Assembly: GCF_014281125.1 (NCBI RefSeq)
Contig: NZ_JACOEA010000002.1
Location: forward strand, 317,886 to 381,885
Source: Lawsonibacter celer
Lineage (GTDB): Bacteria; Bacillota; Clostridia; Oscillospirales; Oscillospiraceae
Reading direction: 5' to 3'
DNA: 64,000 nt
Under the pieces are notes generated by a model that did not search any database, was not told the origin of the DNA, and saw nothing but the letters and a program-made list of their open reading frames with translations. How positions within the stretch are numbered: the first letter of the stretch is position 1; every line of letters starts with the position of its first letter. Position numbers and translations under genes: made by a program. Positions 1 to 8,635 of this stretch are shown piece after piece.

Positions 1-141
1 GAGTCCACCCCCATCCACACCCTTACCCCCGTGGAGGTGCCCGCCGCCTATCCCCGCAGCCGGGAATGCCTGGCCCGCCCGGAGCTGGCGGAGCTGAAGG
101 AACAGCTGATCGCCATTCTGAGAAAGCAGGTGACGCCGTGA
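1..141 (+). CDS. ABC transporter ATP-binding protein, C-terminal end (partial)
   Basis: The first 46 codons read open from base 1 to a TGA at 139-141. The piece ends in a proline/arginine-rich stretch (VPAAYPRSRE) followed by a helix, which is how the nucleotide-binding subunits of nitrate/taurine/thiamine-precursor importers (SsuB/TauB/ThiZ) end. The Walker motifs lie upstream of the window, so the call rests on this tail and on position: the next gene, the permease, starts inside the stop codon (GTGA overlap at 138-141) and the binding protein follows. It would energise import by ATP hydrolysis on the cytoplasmic face. Confidence 0.75.
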   Translation, partial: ESTPIHTLTPVEVPAAYPRSRECLARPELAELKEQLIAILRKQVTP

Positions 142-896
142 AGAAGGCCAATCGGGGCAACCTGCCGGCCCTGCTCTTTCTGTTGGGGCTGCTCATGCTG
201 TGGCAGCTGGGGGCCATGAAGGTGAACGCCGCCTATATCCTGCCCACGCCGGTGCAGATCCTCCAGAAGCTGTGGCAGCTTCGGGGGCCCCTCTTCACCG
301 TCCATCTGCCCGCCACCATGGCGGTCACCGGCATCGGCCTTGCCATCTCCATCGCCCTGGGCCTGGCCCTGGCGGCCGGGATGGATGCCAGCCCCCTGCT
401 GCGCAAAACGGTATACCCGGTGGTAGTGGCCTCCCAGACCATCCCCACCACGGCCATCGCGCCCCTGTTTGTGCTGTGGTTCGGCTATGGCATCTGGAGC
501 AAGGTGCTGGTATGCGTGCTCATCACCTTTTTCCCCATCACCATCACGGTGTACGACGGACTGCGCTCGGCCAAGACCGAGATGGCCGAGCTGCTCTTTA
601 CCTACGGCGCCACCCGGTGGGAGGTGTTCCGTCTGGTAAAGGTACCCTGCGCCCTCCCCTACTTCTTCTCCGCCGTGAAGATGGCGGTACCCATGAGCGT
701 CATCGGCGCGGCCATCGGGGAGTGGCTGGGGGCCCAGAGCGGCCTGGGCTACTTTTCCCGCCGCATGATGACCCAGCTGGACGGGGCGGGGGTGTTCGCC
801 CCCATCGTCCTGCTCTCCGCCGTGGCCATGCTGGCCGTAGCCCTTCTGGGCGCGGCGGAGACCCGCCTGGTCAAGTGGCGGGGAGAGACTGAATAA
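138..896 (+). CDS. ABC transporter permease (ThiX/SsuC type)
   Basis: A 252-residue inner-membrane permease of the binding-protein-dependent transport family (BPD_transp_1). The GTG at 138 is chosen because it overlaps the stop of the ATPase gene (GTGA) and gives the family's usual length and a short charged N-terminus (VKKANRGNLP); an upstream ATG at 66 would extend into the ATPase gene. About six hydrophobic helices are visible, with the EAA-type cytoplasmic loop around residues 150-175 (EMAELLFTYGATRWEVFRLV) that contacts the ATPase. Its partner binding protein starts 15 bases downstream, so ATPase, permease and binding protein form one operon. The substrate is inferred from the binding protein. 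Confidence 0.88.
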   Translation: MKKANRGNLPALLFLLGLLMLWQLGAMKVNAAYILPTPVQILQKLWQLRGPLFTVHLPATMAVTGIGLAISIALGLALAAGMDASPLLRKTVYPVVVASQTIPTTAIAPLFVLWFGYGIWSKVLVCVLITFFPITITVYDGLRSAKTEMAELLFTYGATRWEVFRLVKVPCALPYFFSAVKMAVPMSVIGAAIGEWLGAQSGLGYFSRRMMTQLDGAGVFAPIVLLSAVAMLAVALLGAAETRLVKWRGETE

Positions 897-911
897 AAAA
901 GGAGTTTCGCT

Positions 912-1937
912 ATGAAAAGAATTTTTGCCCTTGCGCTGTGCGGGGTACTGCTGCTCTCCGGCTGCGGCGGGACCGGTCAGCCCCAGGTCTCCGGCGCCCC
1001 CGCCGGGGGATCGTCTCCCGCCGCCCTCAAGGAGCTGGACGTGGTGCTGGACTGGTACCCCAACGCCCTCCACGCCTTCCTGTACGTGGCCATGGAAAAG
1101 GGCTATTACGAGGAGGAGGGGCTGAAGGTCAACATCCGCTTCCCGTCCAACGCCAACGACGCCATCTCCCTGGTGGCCGCCGGGCAGGCGGACATCGGCC
1201 TCTACTATCAGCAGGACGTGATTCAGGCCAGGGCCCAGCAGAACGTGCCGGTGAAATCCATCGGCGCCGTGGTACAGGCCCCGCTGAACATCGTCCTCTC
1301 TCTGGCGGAGAAGGAGATCCGCTCCCCGGAGGATCTGGTGGGCAAGACCGTGGGCTACGCGGGCACCGAGCTGTCCGAGGCTCTGATCCGCAGCATCATG
1401 GCCTACGTGGGGGCTGATTACTCCGACGTGACCATGATCGACGTGGGCTTTGACCTGATGAGCTCCATGACCACCGGCAATGTGGATGCCACCATCGGCT
1501 GCCTGGTCAACCACGAGGTGCCCCAGATGGAGGAGGAGGGCTTCGACGTGGCCTGGTTCGACCTGGACGACTACGGCGTGCCCACCTATTACGAGGGGGT
1601 GTTCCTGGCCGGCGACGACGCCATTGAACGGGACAGCGACACCCTCGCCGCCTTCCTGCGGGCGTCCGCCAAAGGCTTTGCCGACATGAAGGCCGACCCG
1701 GAGGAGGCCCTGTCCATTCTGCTCAGCAACCAAAACGAGGAAAACTTTCCCCTCTCGGAGACGGTGGAGCGCCAGAGCATGGCCACGCTTCTCCCCCTGA
1801 TGGAGACGGAGGAGGCCGCTTTCCTCAGCCAGTCCGACGACTGCTGGCAGGAGAACATCGACTGGATGCTCTCCCAGGGCCTCATTGACCAGGCTCCCGC
1901 TCTGGACGACGTGCGGGTCAACCTGTCGTGGGAATAA
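912..1937 (+). CDS. NMT1/THI5-like ABC substrate-binding lipoprotein (ThiY type)
   Basis: 341 residues with a lipoprotein signal peptide ending in the lipobox LLSGC (Cys about 19), then a linker and a periplasmic-type binding fold. The start of the mature domain (LDWYPNALHAFLYVAMEKGY) is the signature of NMT1/THI5-like proteins that bind hydroxymethylpyrimidine or its formylamino precursor in ThiXYZ systems. A clear ribosome site (AAGGAG) precedes the ATG. The gene closes the ABC operon and is followed by a strong terminator. Pyrimidine (thiamine precursor) uptake is the family expectation. The adjacent pdxST genes are transcribed separately, so a link with vitamin B6 is only suggestive. Confidence 0.85.
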   Translation: MKRIFALALCGVLLLSGCGGTGQPQVSGAPAGGSSPAALKELDVVLDWYPNALHAFLYVAMEKGYYEEEGLKVNIRFPSNANDAISLVAAGQADIGLYYQQDVIQARAQQNVPVKSIGAVVQAPLNIVLSLAEKEIRSPEDLVGKTVGYAGTELSEALIRSIMAYVGADYSDVTMIDVGFDLMSSMTTGNVDATIGCLVNHEVPQMEEEGFDVAWFDLDDYGVPTYYEGVFLAGDDAIERDSDTLAAFLRASAKGFADMKADPEEALSILLSNQNEENFPLSETVERQSMATLLPLMETEEAAFLSQSDDCWQENIDWMLSQGLIDQAPALDDVRVNLSWE

Positions 1938-1953
1938 GCCCCGTTATAAAGCA

Positions 1954-1990
1954 GGGGCCCGGCGCAGTTCCCTCTGCGCCGGGCCCCCTT
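1954..1990 (+). terminator. Intrinsic terminator after the ABC operon
   Basis: A 14-bp GC-rich inverted repeat (GGGGCCCGGCGCAG / CTGCGCCGGGCCCC) with a six-base loop, followed by CTTTG, lies 16 bases after the binding-protein stop and ahead of the pdxS promoter region, where a TATACT hexamer sits at 2053-2058. Confidence 0.8.
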
Positions 1991-2095
1991 TGCCCCATTC
2001 TGATCCTATCAAAATTTTTAAATCTGGGTATTTTAATAATTCCAGAACTTGCTATACTGGCTTCATCATCCGAATATGAATGGGAGTGAACGGAA

Positions 2096-2971
2096 ATGGA
2101 AAAGAGCAGATATGAGCTCAACAAGGAGTTGGCCCAAATGCTCAAGGGCGGTGTAATTATGGATGTCACCACGCCGGAACAGGCTGAAATCGCCGAGGCG
2201 GCAGGCGCCTGTGCGGTGATGGCGCTGGAGCGGATCCCGGCAGACATCCGGGCCGCCGGAGGCGTTTCGCGCATGAGCGACCCAAAGATGATCCGGGGCA
2301 TTCAGGAGGCGGTCTCCATCCCCGTTATGGCCAAGTGCCGCATCGGCCACTTTGTGGAGGCTCAGATTCTGGAGGCCATTGAGATTGACTACATCGACGA
2401 GAGCGAGGTGCTCTCCCCGGCTGACGACATATACCATATTGACAAGACCAAGTTCCGGGTCCCCTTCGTATGCGGCGCCCGGGACCTGGGGGAAGCCCTG
2501 CGCCGGATTGCCGAGGGTGCCTCCATGATCCGCACCAAAGGCGAGCCCGGCACCGGTGACGTGGTGCAGGCGGTGCGCCACATGCGGGCCATGAATGCGG
2601 AAATCCGCCGGGTCCAGAATCTGCGGGAGGATGAGCTGTATGAGGCGGCCAAACAGCTCCAGGTCCCGGTGAGTCTGCTGCGCTGTGTCCACGAGCATGG
2701 CCGCCTGCCAGTGGTCAATTTCGCCGCAGGCGGCGTGGCCACCCCGGCAGACGCGGCGTTGATGATGCAGCTGGGGGCCGAGGGCGTGTTTGTAGGCTCA
2801 GGCATCTTCAAATCCGGCAATCCCGCGAAGCGGGCCGCAGCCATTGTCCAGGCGGTTGCCAACTACACCGATGCCAAACGCATTGCGGAGCTGTCCGCTG
2901 ATTTAGGTGAGGCCATGGTGGGCATCAACGAAAATGAGATCGCCCTGCTCATGGCGGAGCGGGGCAAATGA
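2096..2971 (+). CDS. pdxS: Pyridoxal 5'-phosphate synthase lyase subunit PdxS
   Basis: PdxS condenses ribulose/ribose 5-phosphate, glyceraldehyde 3-phosphate and ammonia into pyridoxal 5'-phosphate. It forms a dodecamer decorated by PdxT, which supplies the ammonia. The 291-residue length is standard. The two lysines that carry the sugar intermediates are recognisable in [10 protein letters not shown] (K80) and RTKGEPGTG (about K148), and the phosphate-binding glycine-rich end [13 protein letters not shown] is present. GGGAG lies nine bases before the ATG, and a TATACT box about 40 bases upstream is a plausible -10. pdxT follows one base after the stop, so the two subunits are translated from one message. 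Confidence 0.97.
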   Translation: MEKSRYELNKELAQMLKGGVIMDVTTPEQAEIAEAAGACAVMALERIPADIRAAGGVSRMSDPKMIRGIQEAVSIPVMAKCRIGHFVEAQILEAIEIDYIDESEVLSPADDIYHIDKTKFRVPFVCGARDLGEALRRIAEGASMIRTKGEPGTGDVVQAVRHMRAMNAEIRRVQNLREDELYEAAKQLQVPVSLLRCVHEHGRLPVVNFAAGGVATPADAALMMQLGAEGVFVGSGIFKSGNPAKRAAAIVQAVANYTDAKRIAELSADLGEAMVGINENEIALLMAERGK

Positions 2972-2972
2972 A

Positions 2973-3542
2973 ATGATTGTCGCCATTCTGGCCCTCCAGG
3001 GGGCCTTCGCCGAACACGCCGCCGCACTGGACCGGCTGGGCACAGATCACTTTGAGATCCGCCGCCCCCAGGACTTGGACCGCCCCTTTGACGCGCTGAT
3101 TCTTCCCGGCGGAGAAAGCACCGTAATGGGGAAGCTTCTGCGGGATCTGGACCTTTTTGAACCCCTGCGGGTGCGGATGGCCGAGGGACTGCCGGTATTC
3201 GGGACCTGCGCCGGGCTGATCCTGCTGGCCAGGACCGTGGAGGGCGGTACGCCCTGCTTTGCCGCCATGGACATCGCGGTCAAGCGCAATGCCTACGGCA
3301 GACAGCTGGGCAGCTTTTATACCCAGGCCCCCGTCCTGGGGATCGGCACGCTCCCTATGACCTTCATCCGCGCCCCCTATATTGCCTCCGCCGGGCCGGC
3401 GGTCCAGGTACTCGCCCAGGTGGACGGCCATATTGTGGCCGCCCGGCAGGGAAACCTCCTGGCGACCTCTTTCCATCCGGAGCTCAGTGCCGATCTTTCC
3501 GTCCACCGCTATTTTCTGGCCCTGGCAGGCCGGGCCCAATAG
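2973..3542 (+). CDS. pdxT: Pyridoxal 5'-phosphate synthase glutaminase subunit PdxT
   Basis: A class I glutamine amidotransferase of 189 residues that hydrolyses glutamine and channels ammonia into PdxS. The start at 2973 gives the conserved N-terminus MIVAILALQGAFAEH; an in-frame ATG at 2907 would only add residues overlapping pdxS. Visible landmarks are GGESTVMGKL (oxyanion region), the nucleophile in FGTCAGLILLA (about C78) and the His-Glu pair in SFHPELS near the end. It follows pdxS by a single base, probably by translational reinitiation, and ends just before a terminator. Confidence 0.96.
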   Translation: MIVAILALQGAFAEHAAALDRLGTDHFEIRRPQDLDRPFDALILPGGESTVMGKLLRDLDLFEPLRVRMAEGLPVFGTCAGLILLARTVEGGTPCFAAMDIAVKRNAYGRQLGSFYTQAPVLGIGTLPMTFIRAPYIASAGPAVQVLAQVDGHIVAARQGNLLATSFHPELSADLSVHRYFLALAGRAQ

Positions 3543-3548
3543 AGAACC

Positions 3549-3576
3549 ACCCCCGCCCGGAAAGCCGGGTGGGGGT
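3549..3576 (+). terminator. Terminator between pdxT and the convergent Rrf2 gene
   Basis: Inverted repeat ACCCCCGCCCGG / CCGGGTGGGGGT with a short loop, seven bases after the pdxT stop. It has one G-T pair and no long T run. It may serve both the pdx operon and the convergent regulator gene. Confidence 0.65.
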
Positions 3577-3598
3577 ATTCTGCGCAGGGGACCATGCC

Positions 3599-4030
3599 TC
3601 AAATGATATAGTCGTTCCCCGCCTGGTCCGGAGCCATCAGGTCCGCCAGGGTAATGCCGTCAAAAAATTCACGGATCATCTGGTCCAACTTCCGCCACAT
3701 AGGCAGGGTGCGGCAGCTGGCCATACGGGGGCAGTCCACCGGATCCTGCTCCAGACAGGCTACCGGTGCCAGGCTCCCCTCGGTCAGGCGCAGGATGGAC
3801 CCTACGGTATACTGCTCCGGCGCACGGGTCAGGCGGTAGCCGCCGCCCTTCCCCCGCAGGCCGGAGAGCAGCTTGCTCCGGACCAGCGTCTTCAGAATGC
3901 TCTCCAGATATTTTTCCGAAATCTCCTGCCGCTGAGCAATCTCCTTCAGGGGAAGATAGCCCTCCGACTGGTGTTCCGCCAGGTCGATCATCACCCGCAG
4001 GGCATAGCGGCCCTTGGTTGAAATCATCAT
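3599..4030 (-). CDS. Rrf2-family transcriptional regulator, IscR/CymR-like
   Basis: A 143-residue winged-helix regulator. The N-terminus MISTKGRYALRVMIDLA and the recognition segment around residues 28-60 are typical of Rrf2 proteins. Three cysteines at about 92, 100 and 106 (CLEQDPVDC then MASC) match the spacing by which IscR holds a [2Fe-2S] cluster, so it can be expected to sense Fe-S status rather than only O-acetylserine as CymR does. It is divergent from cysK-cysteine desulfurase-mnmA, and a palindrome sits just downstream of the cysK -10 box, which makes it the likely repressor of that operon. Target and ligand are inferred. Confidence 0.9.
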   Translation of the reverse strand: MMISTKGRYALRVMIDLAEHQSEGYLPLKEIAQRQEISEKYLESILKTLVRSKLLSGLRGKGGGYRLTRAPEQYTVGSILRLTEGSLAPVACLEQDPVDCPRMASCRTLPMWRKLDQMIREFFDGITLADLMAPDQAGNDYII

Positions 4031-4118
4031 AGCCGGTGTCCTCCATTTTTATTAAACCCATTATATAACAAGGTAAATAGGAATACAATGGAGAAGCAAA
4101 AAATTTTTCTTCCCCCTA

Positions 4119-4174
4119 TTGACAAAGCTTGGCAGCCGTACTATAATTCCAATAAACCTACTTAGAAAGTTGGT
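4119..4174 (+). promoter_or_regulatory. cysK promoter with overlapping palindromic operator
   Basis: TTGACA at 4119-4124 and TATAAT at 4142-4147 are both consensus, separated by exactly 17 bases. Nine bases after the -10 box comes the inverted repeat ACCTACTT-AGA-AAGTTGGT (4156-4174, seven of eight bases paired), placed across the expected transcription start. A repressor bound there would block initiation. The divergent Rrf2 gene is the obvious candidate. Confidence 0.85.
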
Positions 4175-4312
4175 AATTAAAATGAGTAAGGCTTTCCCGG
4201 CCGTCAGCCGGATCCGCATTCCATGCCGGCTGTGTTTGTGCTGGCACTGTCGCCAGGCAGGATAAACGCCGCTTTCCCACTACAAACACATGCTATTTTG
4301 GAGGTAATGAAC

Positions 4313-5245
4313 ATGAGCAATATTTATACATCCGCTGACCAGCTGATCGGCAAGACCCCCCTGCTGGAGCTGACCCACATCGAAAAGGAGCTGGGCCTGG
4401 AGGCCAGAATTCTGGGCAAATTGGAGTACTTCAATCCCGCCGGCTCGGTCAAGGACCGCATTGCAAAGGCCATGATCGACGACGCCGAGGCCAAGGGTTT
4501 GCTGAAGCCCGACTCGGTCATCATTGAGCCAACCTCCGGCAACACCGGTATTGGTCTGGCTTCCGTGGCCGCGGCCCGTGGCTACCGCATCATAATTGTC
4601 ATGCCTGAGACCATGAGCGTGGAGCGCCGGCAGCTGATGAAGGCCTACGGTGCGGAGCTGGTGCTCACAGAGGGCGCCAAGGGTATGAAGGGGGCCATCG
4701 CCAAGGCTGACGAGCTGGCGAAGGAAATTCCGAACAGCTTTATCCCCGGCCAGTTTGTCAACCCGGCCAACCCCGCTGCCCACAAGGCCACCACCGGCCC
4801 GGAAATCTGGGTGGATACCGACGGGAAGGTGGACCTTTTCGTCGCCGGCGTGGGTACCGGCGGCACAGTCACCGGCGTGGGTGAGTATCTGAAGGCCCGC
4901 AATCCCGAGGTCAAGGTGGTCGCGGTGGAGCCGGCCGCTTCCCCGGTCCTGAGCAAGGGCACCGCCGGTTCCCACAAGATTCAGGGCATCGGCGCGGGCT
5001 TTGTCCCGGATGTGCTCGACACCAAGGTGTATGATGAGATCATTGCCGTGGAAAACGACGACGCCTTTGCCACCGGCAGGCTGGTAGGCCGGAAGGAAGG
5101 CGTGCTGGTGGGCATCTCCTCCGGCGCCGCGGTATGGGCCGCCATTGAACTGGCCAAGCGCCCGGAAAACAAGGGCAAGACCATTGTGGTCCTGCTGCCC
5201 GACACCGGGGACCGCTACCTCTCCACCCCCCTGTTTGCCGACTGA
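4313..5245 (+). CDS. cysK: Cysteine synthase A (O-acetylserine sulfhydrylase)
   Basis: Makes cysteine from O-acetylserine and sulfide with pyridoxal phosphate. At 310 residues it has the normal size. The PLP lysine is K47 in [11 protein letters not shown], the substrate loop is [11 protein letters not shown] (about 72-82), and the phosphate is bound by GTGGTVTG. The ATG at 4313 is preferred because GGAGG (4300-4304) lies eight bases before it; an ATG two codons earlier is too close to that site, and a longer reading frame from 4223 lacks a ribosome site. It leads the operon controlled by the palindromic promoter and feeds cysteine to the desulfurase downstream. Confidence 0.97.
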   Translation: MSNIYTSADQLIGKTPLLELTHIEKELGLEARILGKLEYFNPAGSVKDRIAKAMIDDAEAKGLLKPDSVIIEPTSGNTGIGLASVAAARGYRIIIVMPETMSVERRQLMKAYGAELVLTEGAKGMKGAIAKADELAKEIPNSFIPGQFVNPANPAAHKATTGPEIWVDTDGKVDLFVAGVGTGGTVTGVGEYLKARNPEVKVVAVEPAASPVLSKGTAGSHKIQGIGAGFVPDVLDTKVYDEIIAVENDDAFATGRLVGRKEGVLVGISSGAAVWAAIELAKRPENKGKTIVVLLPDTGDRYLSTPLFAD

Positions 5246-5267
5246 CCGGATTGATGCCGCGCATACA

Positions 5268-5309
5268 GCGCCCAGGCCGCCGCGTGTTCCGATGCGGCGG
5301 CCTGGGCGC
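5268..5309 (+). terminator. Long hairpin between cysK and the desulfurase gene
   Basis: A 16-bp GC-rich inverted repeat (GCGCCCAGGCCGCCGC / GCGGCGGCCTGGGCGC) with a ten-base loop in the 96-base gap after cysK. There is no T run, so it may act as an mRNA-stabilising or attenuating hairpin rather than a full terminator. The gap holds no clear promoter of its own. Confidence 0.55.
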
Positions 5310-5341
5310 TTACGTATGAGCGTCAGGCGAGAAAGGAGTCC

Positions 5342-6493
5342 ATGATGATCTACGCGGACAACGCCGCCTCCACGGCGCTTCACCCCAGGGCGCTGGAGGC
5401 CATGCTGCCCTGGCTGACGCAGCACTGGGGCAATCCCGGCAGCATCCATACCGCCGGGGACACGGCGGCCCGGGCGGTGGCCCGGGCACGGGATCAGATC
5501 GCCTTCCGCCTGGGCTGCAGCCCCAGAGAGGTATACTTTACCTCCAGCGGCAGCGAGGCGGACAATCAGGCCGTCCTCACAGGCGCCGCCTGGGGGGCGG
5601 CGCGGGGCAGGCGGCATGTGTTGGCCGCAGCCTTTGAGCACCCCGCGGTGCTTCGGCCGCTGGAGCATCTGGCGTGCCTGGGAGAGATCGAACTCACCCT
5701 CCTGCCTCCGGACGGGCAGGGGCGCATCTCGATTGACCAGGCGGCCGCCGCATTACGGGAAGATACCGGCCTGGTCAGCGTCATGGCGGCCAACAACGAG
5801 GTCGGCACCCTTCAGCCTGTGGAGGAGCTGGCCGAACTGTGCCGGGCACGCGGAGCGCTATTCCACACCGACGCGGTACAGGCCGTGGGCGAGCTCCCGC
5901 TGGAGCGGGTAAAGGCCGATCTGCTCAGCCTTTCCGCCCATAAGTTTCACGGCCCAAAGGGCGTGGGTGCGCTTGTATGCCGCAACGGCCTGACTCCGGT
6001 TCCCCTGATCCGCGGCGGCGGGCAGGAGCGTGGCTGCCGGGCCGGGACGGAGCATGTGTCCGGCATTATGGGCATGGCCGCCGCCCTGGAGGAGGCCTGC
6101 ACTGGCGCGGAGGCCCGCCGCGCCTATGTATCGTCCCTACGGGACCGGCTGGCCGCCGGGCTGGCGCGTATTCCGGGGGCGCACCTCACCGCCGCCGGCG
6201 CGGCCCGTGTGTCCGGTATTGTCCATGTCTGCTTTGAAGCGGCGGACCGGGAGACCCTGCTCCTGCTTCTGGACCGAATGGGAGTCTGCGCCTCCGCCGG
6301 GGCGGCCTGCTCCGCCGGGGCGCTGGAGCCCAGCCACGTGCTGCGCAGCATGGGTATCCCGGAGGCCCTCGCCCGGGGCGCGCTGCGCTTCTCCCTGTGC
6401 GCGGACAATACGCCGGAGGAAGCAGACGCCATCGCAGATGCGGCCGCAGCTGCCGTTGCCCAGGCCGGGGCCGGAGAGGGGGTGCTGTCTTGA
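5342..6493 (+). CDS. Cysteine desulfurase (IscS/NifS family)
   Basis: A 383-residue PLP enzyme that removes sulfur from cysteine as an enzyme-bound persulfide. N-terminus MIYADNAASTALHP and SSGSEADNQAVL are family hallmarks. The PLP lysine is about K201 in SLSAHKFHGPKG, and the persulfide cysteine lies in CASAGAACSAG (C323 by position). The next gene, mnmA, starts inside its stop codon, so its sulfur very probably goes to tRNA 2-thiouridine. No iscU scaffold is present here, which argues against a general Fe-S role for this copy. The ATG ATG start follows GAAAGGAG. A selenocysteine lyase role is possible but not supported by position. Confidence 0.93.
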   Translation: MMIYADNAASTALHPRALEAMLPWLTQHWGNPGSIHTAGDTAARAVARARDQIAFRLGCSPREVYFTSSGSEADNQAVLTGAAWGAARGRRHVLAAAFEHPAVLRPLEHLACLGEIELTLLPPDGQGRISIDQAAAALREDTGLVSVMAANNEVGTLQPVEELAELCRARGALFHTDAVQAVGELPLERVKADLLSLSAHKFHGPKGVGALVCRNGLTPVPLIRGGGQERGCRAGTEHVSGIMGMAAALEEACTGAEARRAYVSSLRDRLAAGLARIPGAHLTAAGAARVSGIVHVCFEAADRETLLLLLDRMGVCASAGAACSAGALEPSHVLRSMGIPEALARGALRFSLCADNTPEEADAIADAAAAAVAQAGAGEGVLS

Positions 6494-7563
6494 AACGGAT
6501 TCTGGTGGCCATGAGCGGCGGCGTGGATTCTAGCGTGGCGGCCTGGCTGCTGCAGCAGCAGGGCTATGAGTGCGTGGGCGCCACGATGAAGCTCCTTCCG
6601 GTGTCCGCCGTGTCTCCCTCCGGGGGCCGCACCTGCTGCAGCCTGGAAGACATCGAGGACGCGCGCAGCGTAGCCTACCGCCTGGGAATCCCCTACCATG
6701 TCTTTGACTTCTCCCAGGAATTTGAGGAAAAGGTCATCCGCAAATTTGCGGACACCTATCAGCGGGGCGGTACGCCTAACCCCTGCATTGACTGCAACCG
6801 CTATCTGAAATTTGACCGCCTGCTCCGCCGTGCCCGTGCCCTGGGGTGTGACGGGGTGGCCACCGGACATTACGCGCGCATCCGCTGGATGGACGGCCGC
6901 TGGTCACTGTGCAAGGGGTCGGACGGCAGCCGGGACCAGAGTTACGTGCTCTGCAGCCTGACACAGGACCAACTGGCCCACACGCTCTTTCCCCTGGGCG
7001 GCCTGCACAAGGACCAGGTGCGCGCCATCGCGGCGGAGCAAGGGCTCTGCAACGCCCGCAAACGGGACAGTCAGGACCTCTGCTTTGTGCCCGGCGGGGA
7101 CTATGTGGCCTTTCTGGAGCGCTATACCGGGCAGCCCTGCCGGCCCGGGCCCATTTTGGACCGGACCGGCCGTGTTCTGGGCGCGCACAGGGGCACGGCG
7201 GCCTATACTATTGGCCAGCGGCGGGGTCTGGGTCTGGCTATGCCGGAGCCGGTCTATGTATGCGCCCTCTGCCCGGCGGAGAATACCGTTATTGTGGGCG
7301 CGGAACGCGACTTGTACGCCTCCGCCCTGCTGGCGGAGGACTGGAACTGGATTGCCGCACCTCCTGGGGCTGTCGCCCGGGCAAATGCGAAGATCCGCTA
7401 CCGCCAGGTGGAGCAGCCCGTCTCCGTGACCCCGCTGCCGGACGGCGGCGTCCGTCTGGAATTTGACGCGCCCCAGCGGGCTGTTACCCCCGGCCAGACG
7501 GCGGCGGTCTATCATGGAGACACGCTTCTGGGGGGCGGCACCATCACACGGGTGCTGTATTGA
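6490..7563 (+). CDS. mnmA: tRNA-specific 2-thiouridylase MnmA
   Basis: Thiolates U34 of glutamate, glutamine and lysine tRNAs using ATP and a persulfide donor. The PP-loop motif VAMSGGVDSSVAAWLL opens the protein. The two catalytic cysteines are in TPNPCIDCNRY and QDLCFVPGGDY, and the C-terminal domain keeps KIRYRQ and GQTAAVYHG. No ATG fits the N-terminus. The TTG at 6490 overlaps the preceding stop (TTGA), giving 357 residues, as expected for the family and for translational coupling to the cysteine desulfurase. A strong terminator follows, closing the cysK-desulfurase-mnmA unit. Confidence 0.96.
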   Translation: MKRILVAMSGGVDSSVAAWLLQQQGYECVGATMKLLPVSAVSPSGGRTCCSLEDIEDARSVAYRLGIPYHVFDFSQEFEEKVIRKFADTYQRGGTPNPCIDCNRYLKFDRLLRRARALGCDGVATGHYARIRWMDGRWSLCKGSDGSRDQSYVLCSLTQDQLAHTLFPLGGLHKDQVRAIAAEQGLCNARKRDSQDLCFVPGGDYVAFLERYTGQPCRPGPILDRTGRVLGAHRGTAAYTIGQRRGLGLAMPEPVYVCALCPAENTVIVGAERDLYASALLAEDWNWIAAPPGAVARANAKIRYRQVEQPVSVTPLPDGGVRLEFDAPQRAVTPGQTAAVYHGDTLLGGGTITRVLY

Positions 7564-7566
7564 GGG

Positions 7567-7598
7567 AAAAGGCCCCGCCGGAAGGCGGGGCCTTTTCC
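7567..7598 (+). terminator. Terminator after mnmA
   Basis: Thirteen-base inverted repeat AAAAGGCCCCGCC / GGCGGGGCCTTTT with a four-base loop, starting three bases after the mnmA stop. The flanking A and T tracts allow it to work in both directions. Confidence 0.9.
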
Positions 7599-7635
7599 AC
7601 CGTGCGCCTCAGGCGCGGGACGTCATTTCTTCCAT

Positions 7636-8316
7636 TCAGGGCTGTATGTAGCCGCCTGAGCGGGCCGCTCTATGTTTTCCTGCGCACACCGGGCAGCCGC
7701 ACTTATTGGCTCCGGCACGGGAATAGACGACCGCCTTCCAGGCATGCCCCTGCGCACACAGCCACCAAACCCGCTTATGGCTGTTGGGCGTCACCATCTC
7801 GGCGGTCAGTGCGCCGTTGAGGGTGGGATGCCACTGGGCGGCCACCTGCGGCTCCAGTGTCCGCAAATCGTTAAAGCCGGCCAGCACCTTTTTTCCAGCG
7901 CAGTAGGGACAGCTGCTGCCACTGTTGGTGCGGGCCCCCACGGCCGCCCGATAGGAATGTCCCCTTCCGCACCGCCACCAAACCACCCGATTGCTGAACA
8001 GTGTCACCTGTTCCGGAGTTAAACCGTCGTTTTTCTCTGTGTCCCATTGGACCGCCACCTCCGGGAACCGGGAGGCCAGGTCGTTTTCCCCGGTCAGCAG
8101 CATTCGGTTTGTGCACACCGGACAATTGCAGCCGTCCGTTCGAGACTTGACCAGCGACTGCCACTCATGGCCCTGCTCGCAGCGCCACCACACTTTTAGA
8201 CGGGAGCCATAGCTCACCATTTCAGGCGTGTAAGGTGCATTGCGCGCCGCGTCCCACTGTTCCAGCAGGTGTTCCATACCGCATTCCCTGCAATAGTCAT
8301 ATAGGGACCTTTTCAC
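7636..8316 (-). CDS. Zinc-ribbon repeat protein (DUF4379-like)
   Basis: 226 residues built from three to four copies of a zinc-ribbon unit: each has a VWWRC-GxGHxW half followed about 20 residues later by a CPxC knuckle (for example CEQGHEW and CNCPVCTNR, CGRGHSY and CPYCAGKK, CAQGHAW and CGCPVCAGK). Units are linked by segments with QWD/QWH and LTPEQV. Proteins of this type (probable zinc-ribbon domain, DUF4379) are of unknown function. The GTG at 8316 is chosen for its GAGGG ribosome site seven bases upstream; an upstream ATG at 8418 gives an unrelated extension. No operon partner is seen. Confidence 0.75.
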   Translation of the reverse strand: MKRSLYDYCRECGMEHLLEQWDAARNAPYTPEMVSYGSRLKVWWRCEQGHEWQSLVKSRTDGCNCPVCTNRMLLTGENDLASRFPEVAVQWDTEKNDGLTPEQVTLFSNRVVWWRCGRGHSYRAAVGARTNSGSSCPYCAGKKVLAGFNDLRTLEPQVAAQWHPTLNGALTAEMVTPNSHKRVWWLCAQGHAWKAVVYSRAGANKCGCPVCAGKHRAARSGGYIQP

Positions 8317-8635
8317 AGAAACACCCTCTTCCTGTCCTGGTACAGCCGTCCTGGAGGCTGGAAACGAAATTAACATTTCGCATACAGCCTTAAACGTGTC
8401 CTGCCATAGAGAGAACAAAAGATAGGAAGAGGGGCACTATTTATGTGCCGGATTGGAGCATGAAGGGCGCAGAAATGAAAGCCGCAAAAAAGTGTTTTTT
8501 CGCGGCCTGGATTTTTGTGCCCTCAACGTGGGAGTTTCTTGTGTTTTGTTAAATTTTGTGGTATGCTTTTTGAAAATATGTAGCTAAATCCGTCTTGTAC
8601 GATGGGCTTTTGCGTCAAAATGTTAATTTTGCCTA
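8317..8635. other. AT-rich gap without a gene
   Basis: About 320 bases between the zinc-ribbon gene and the recombinase, both on the minus strand. It is clearly richer in A+T than the neighbours and must hold the zinc-ribbon promoter, but no well-matched pair of promoter boxes, hairpin or reading frame stands out. Confidence 0.5.

Noticed and set aside
4175..4306. Possible riboswitch or T-box in the cysK leader
   Set aside because: The leader is about 150 bases and has some stems, but I find no SAM-box or T-box landmarks, no T-box TGGN/AGGGTGG bulge sequence and no terminator.
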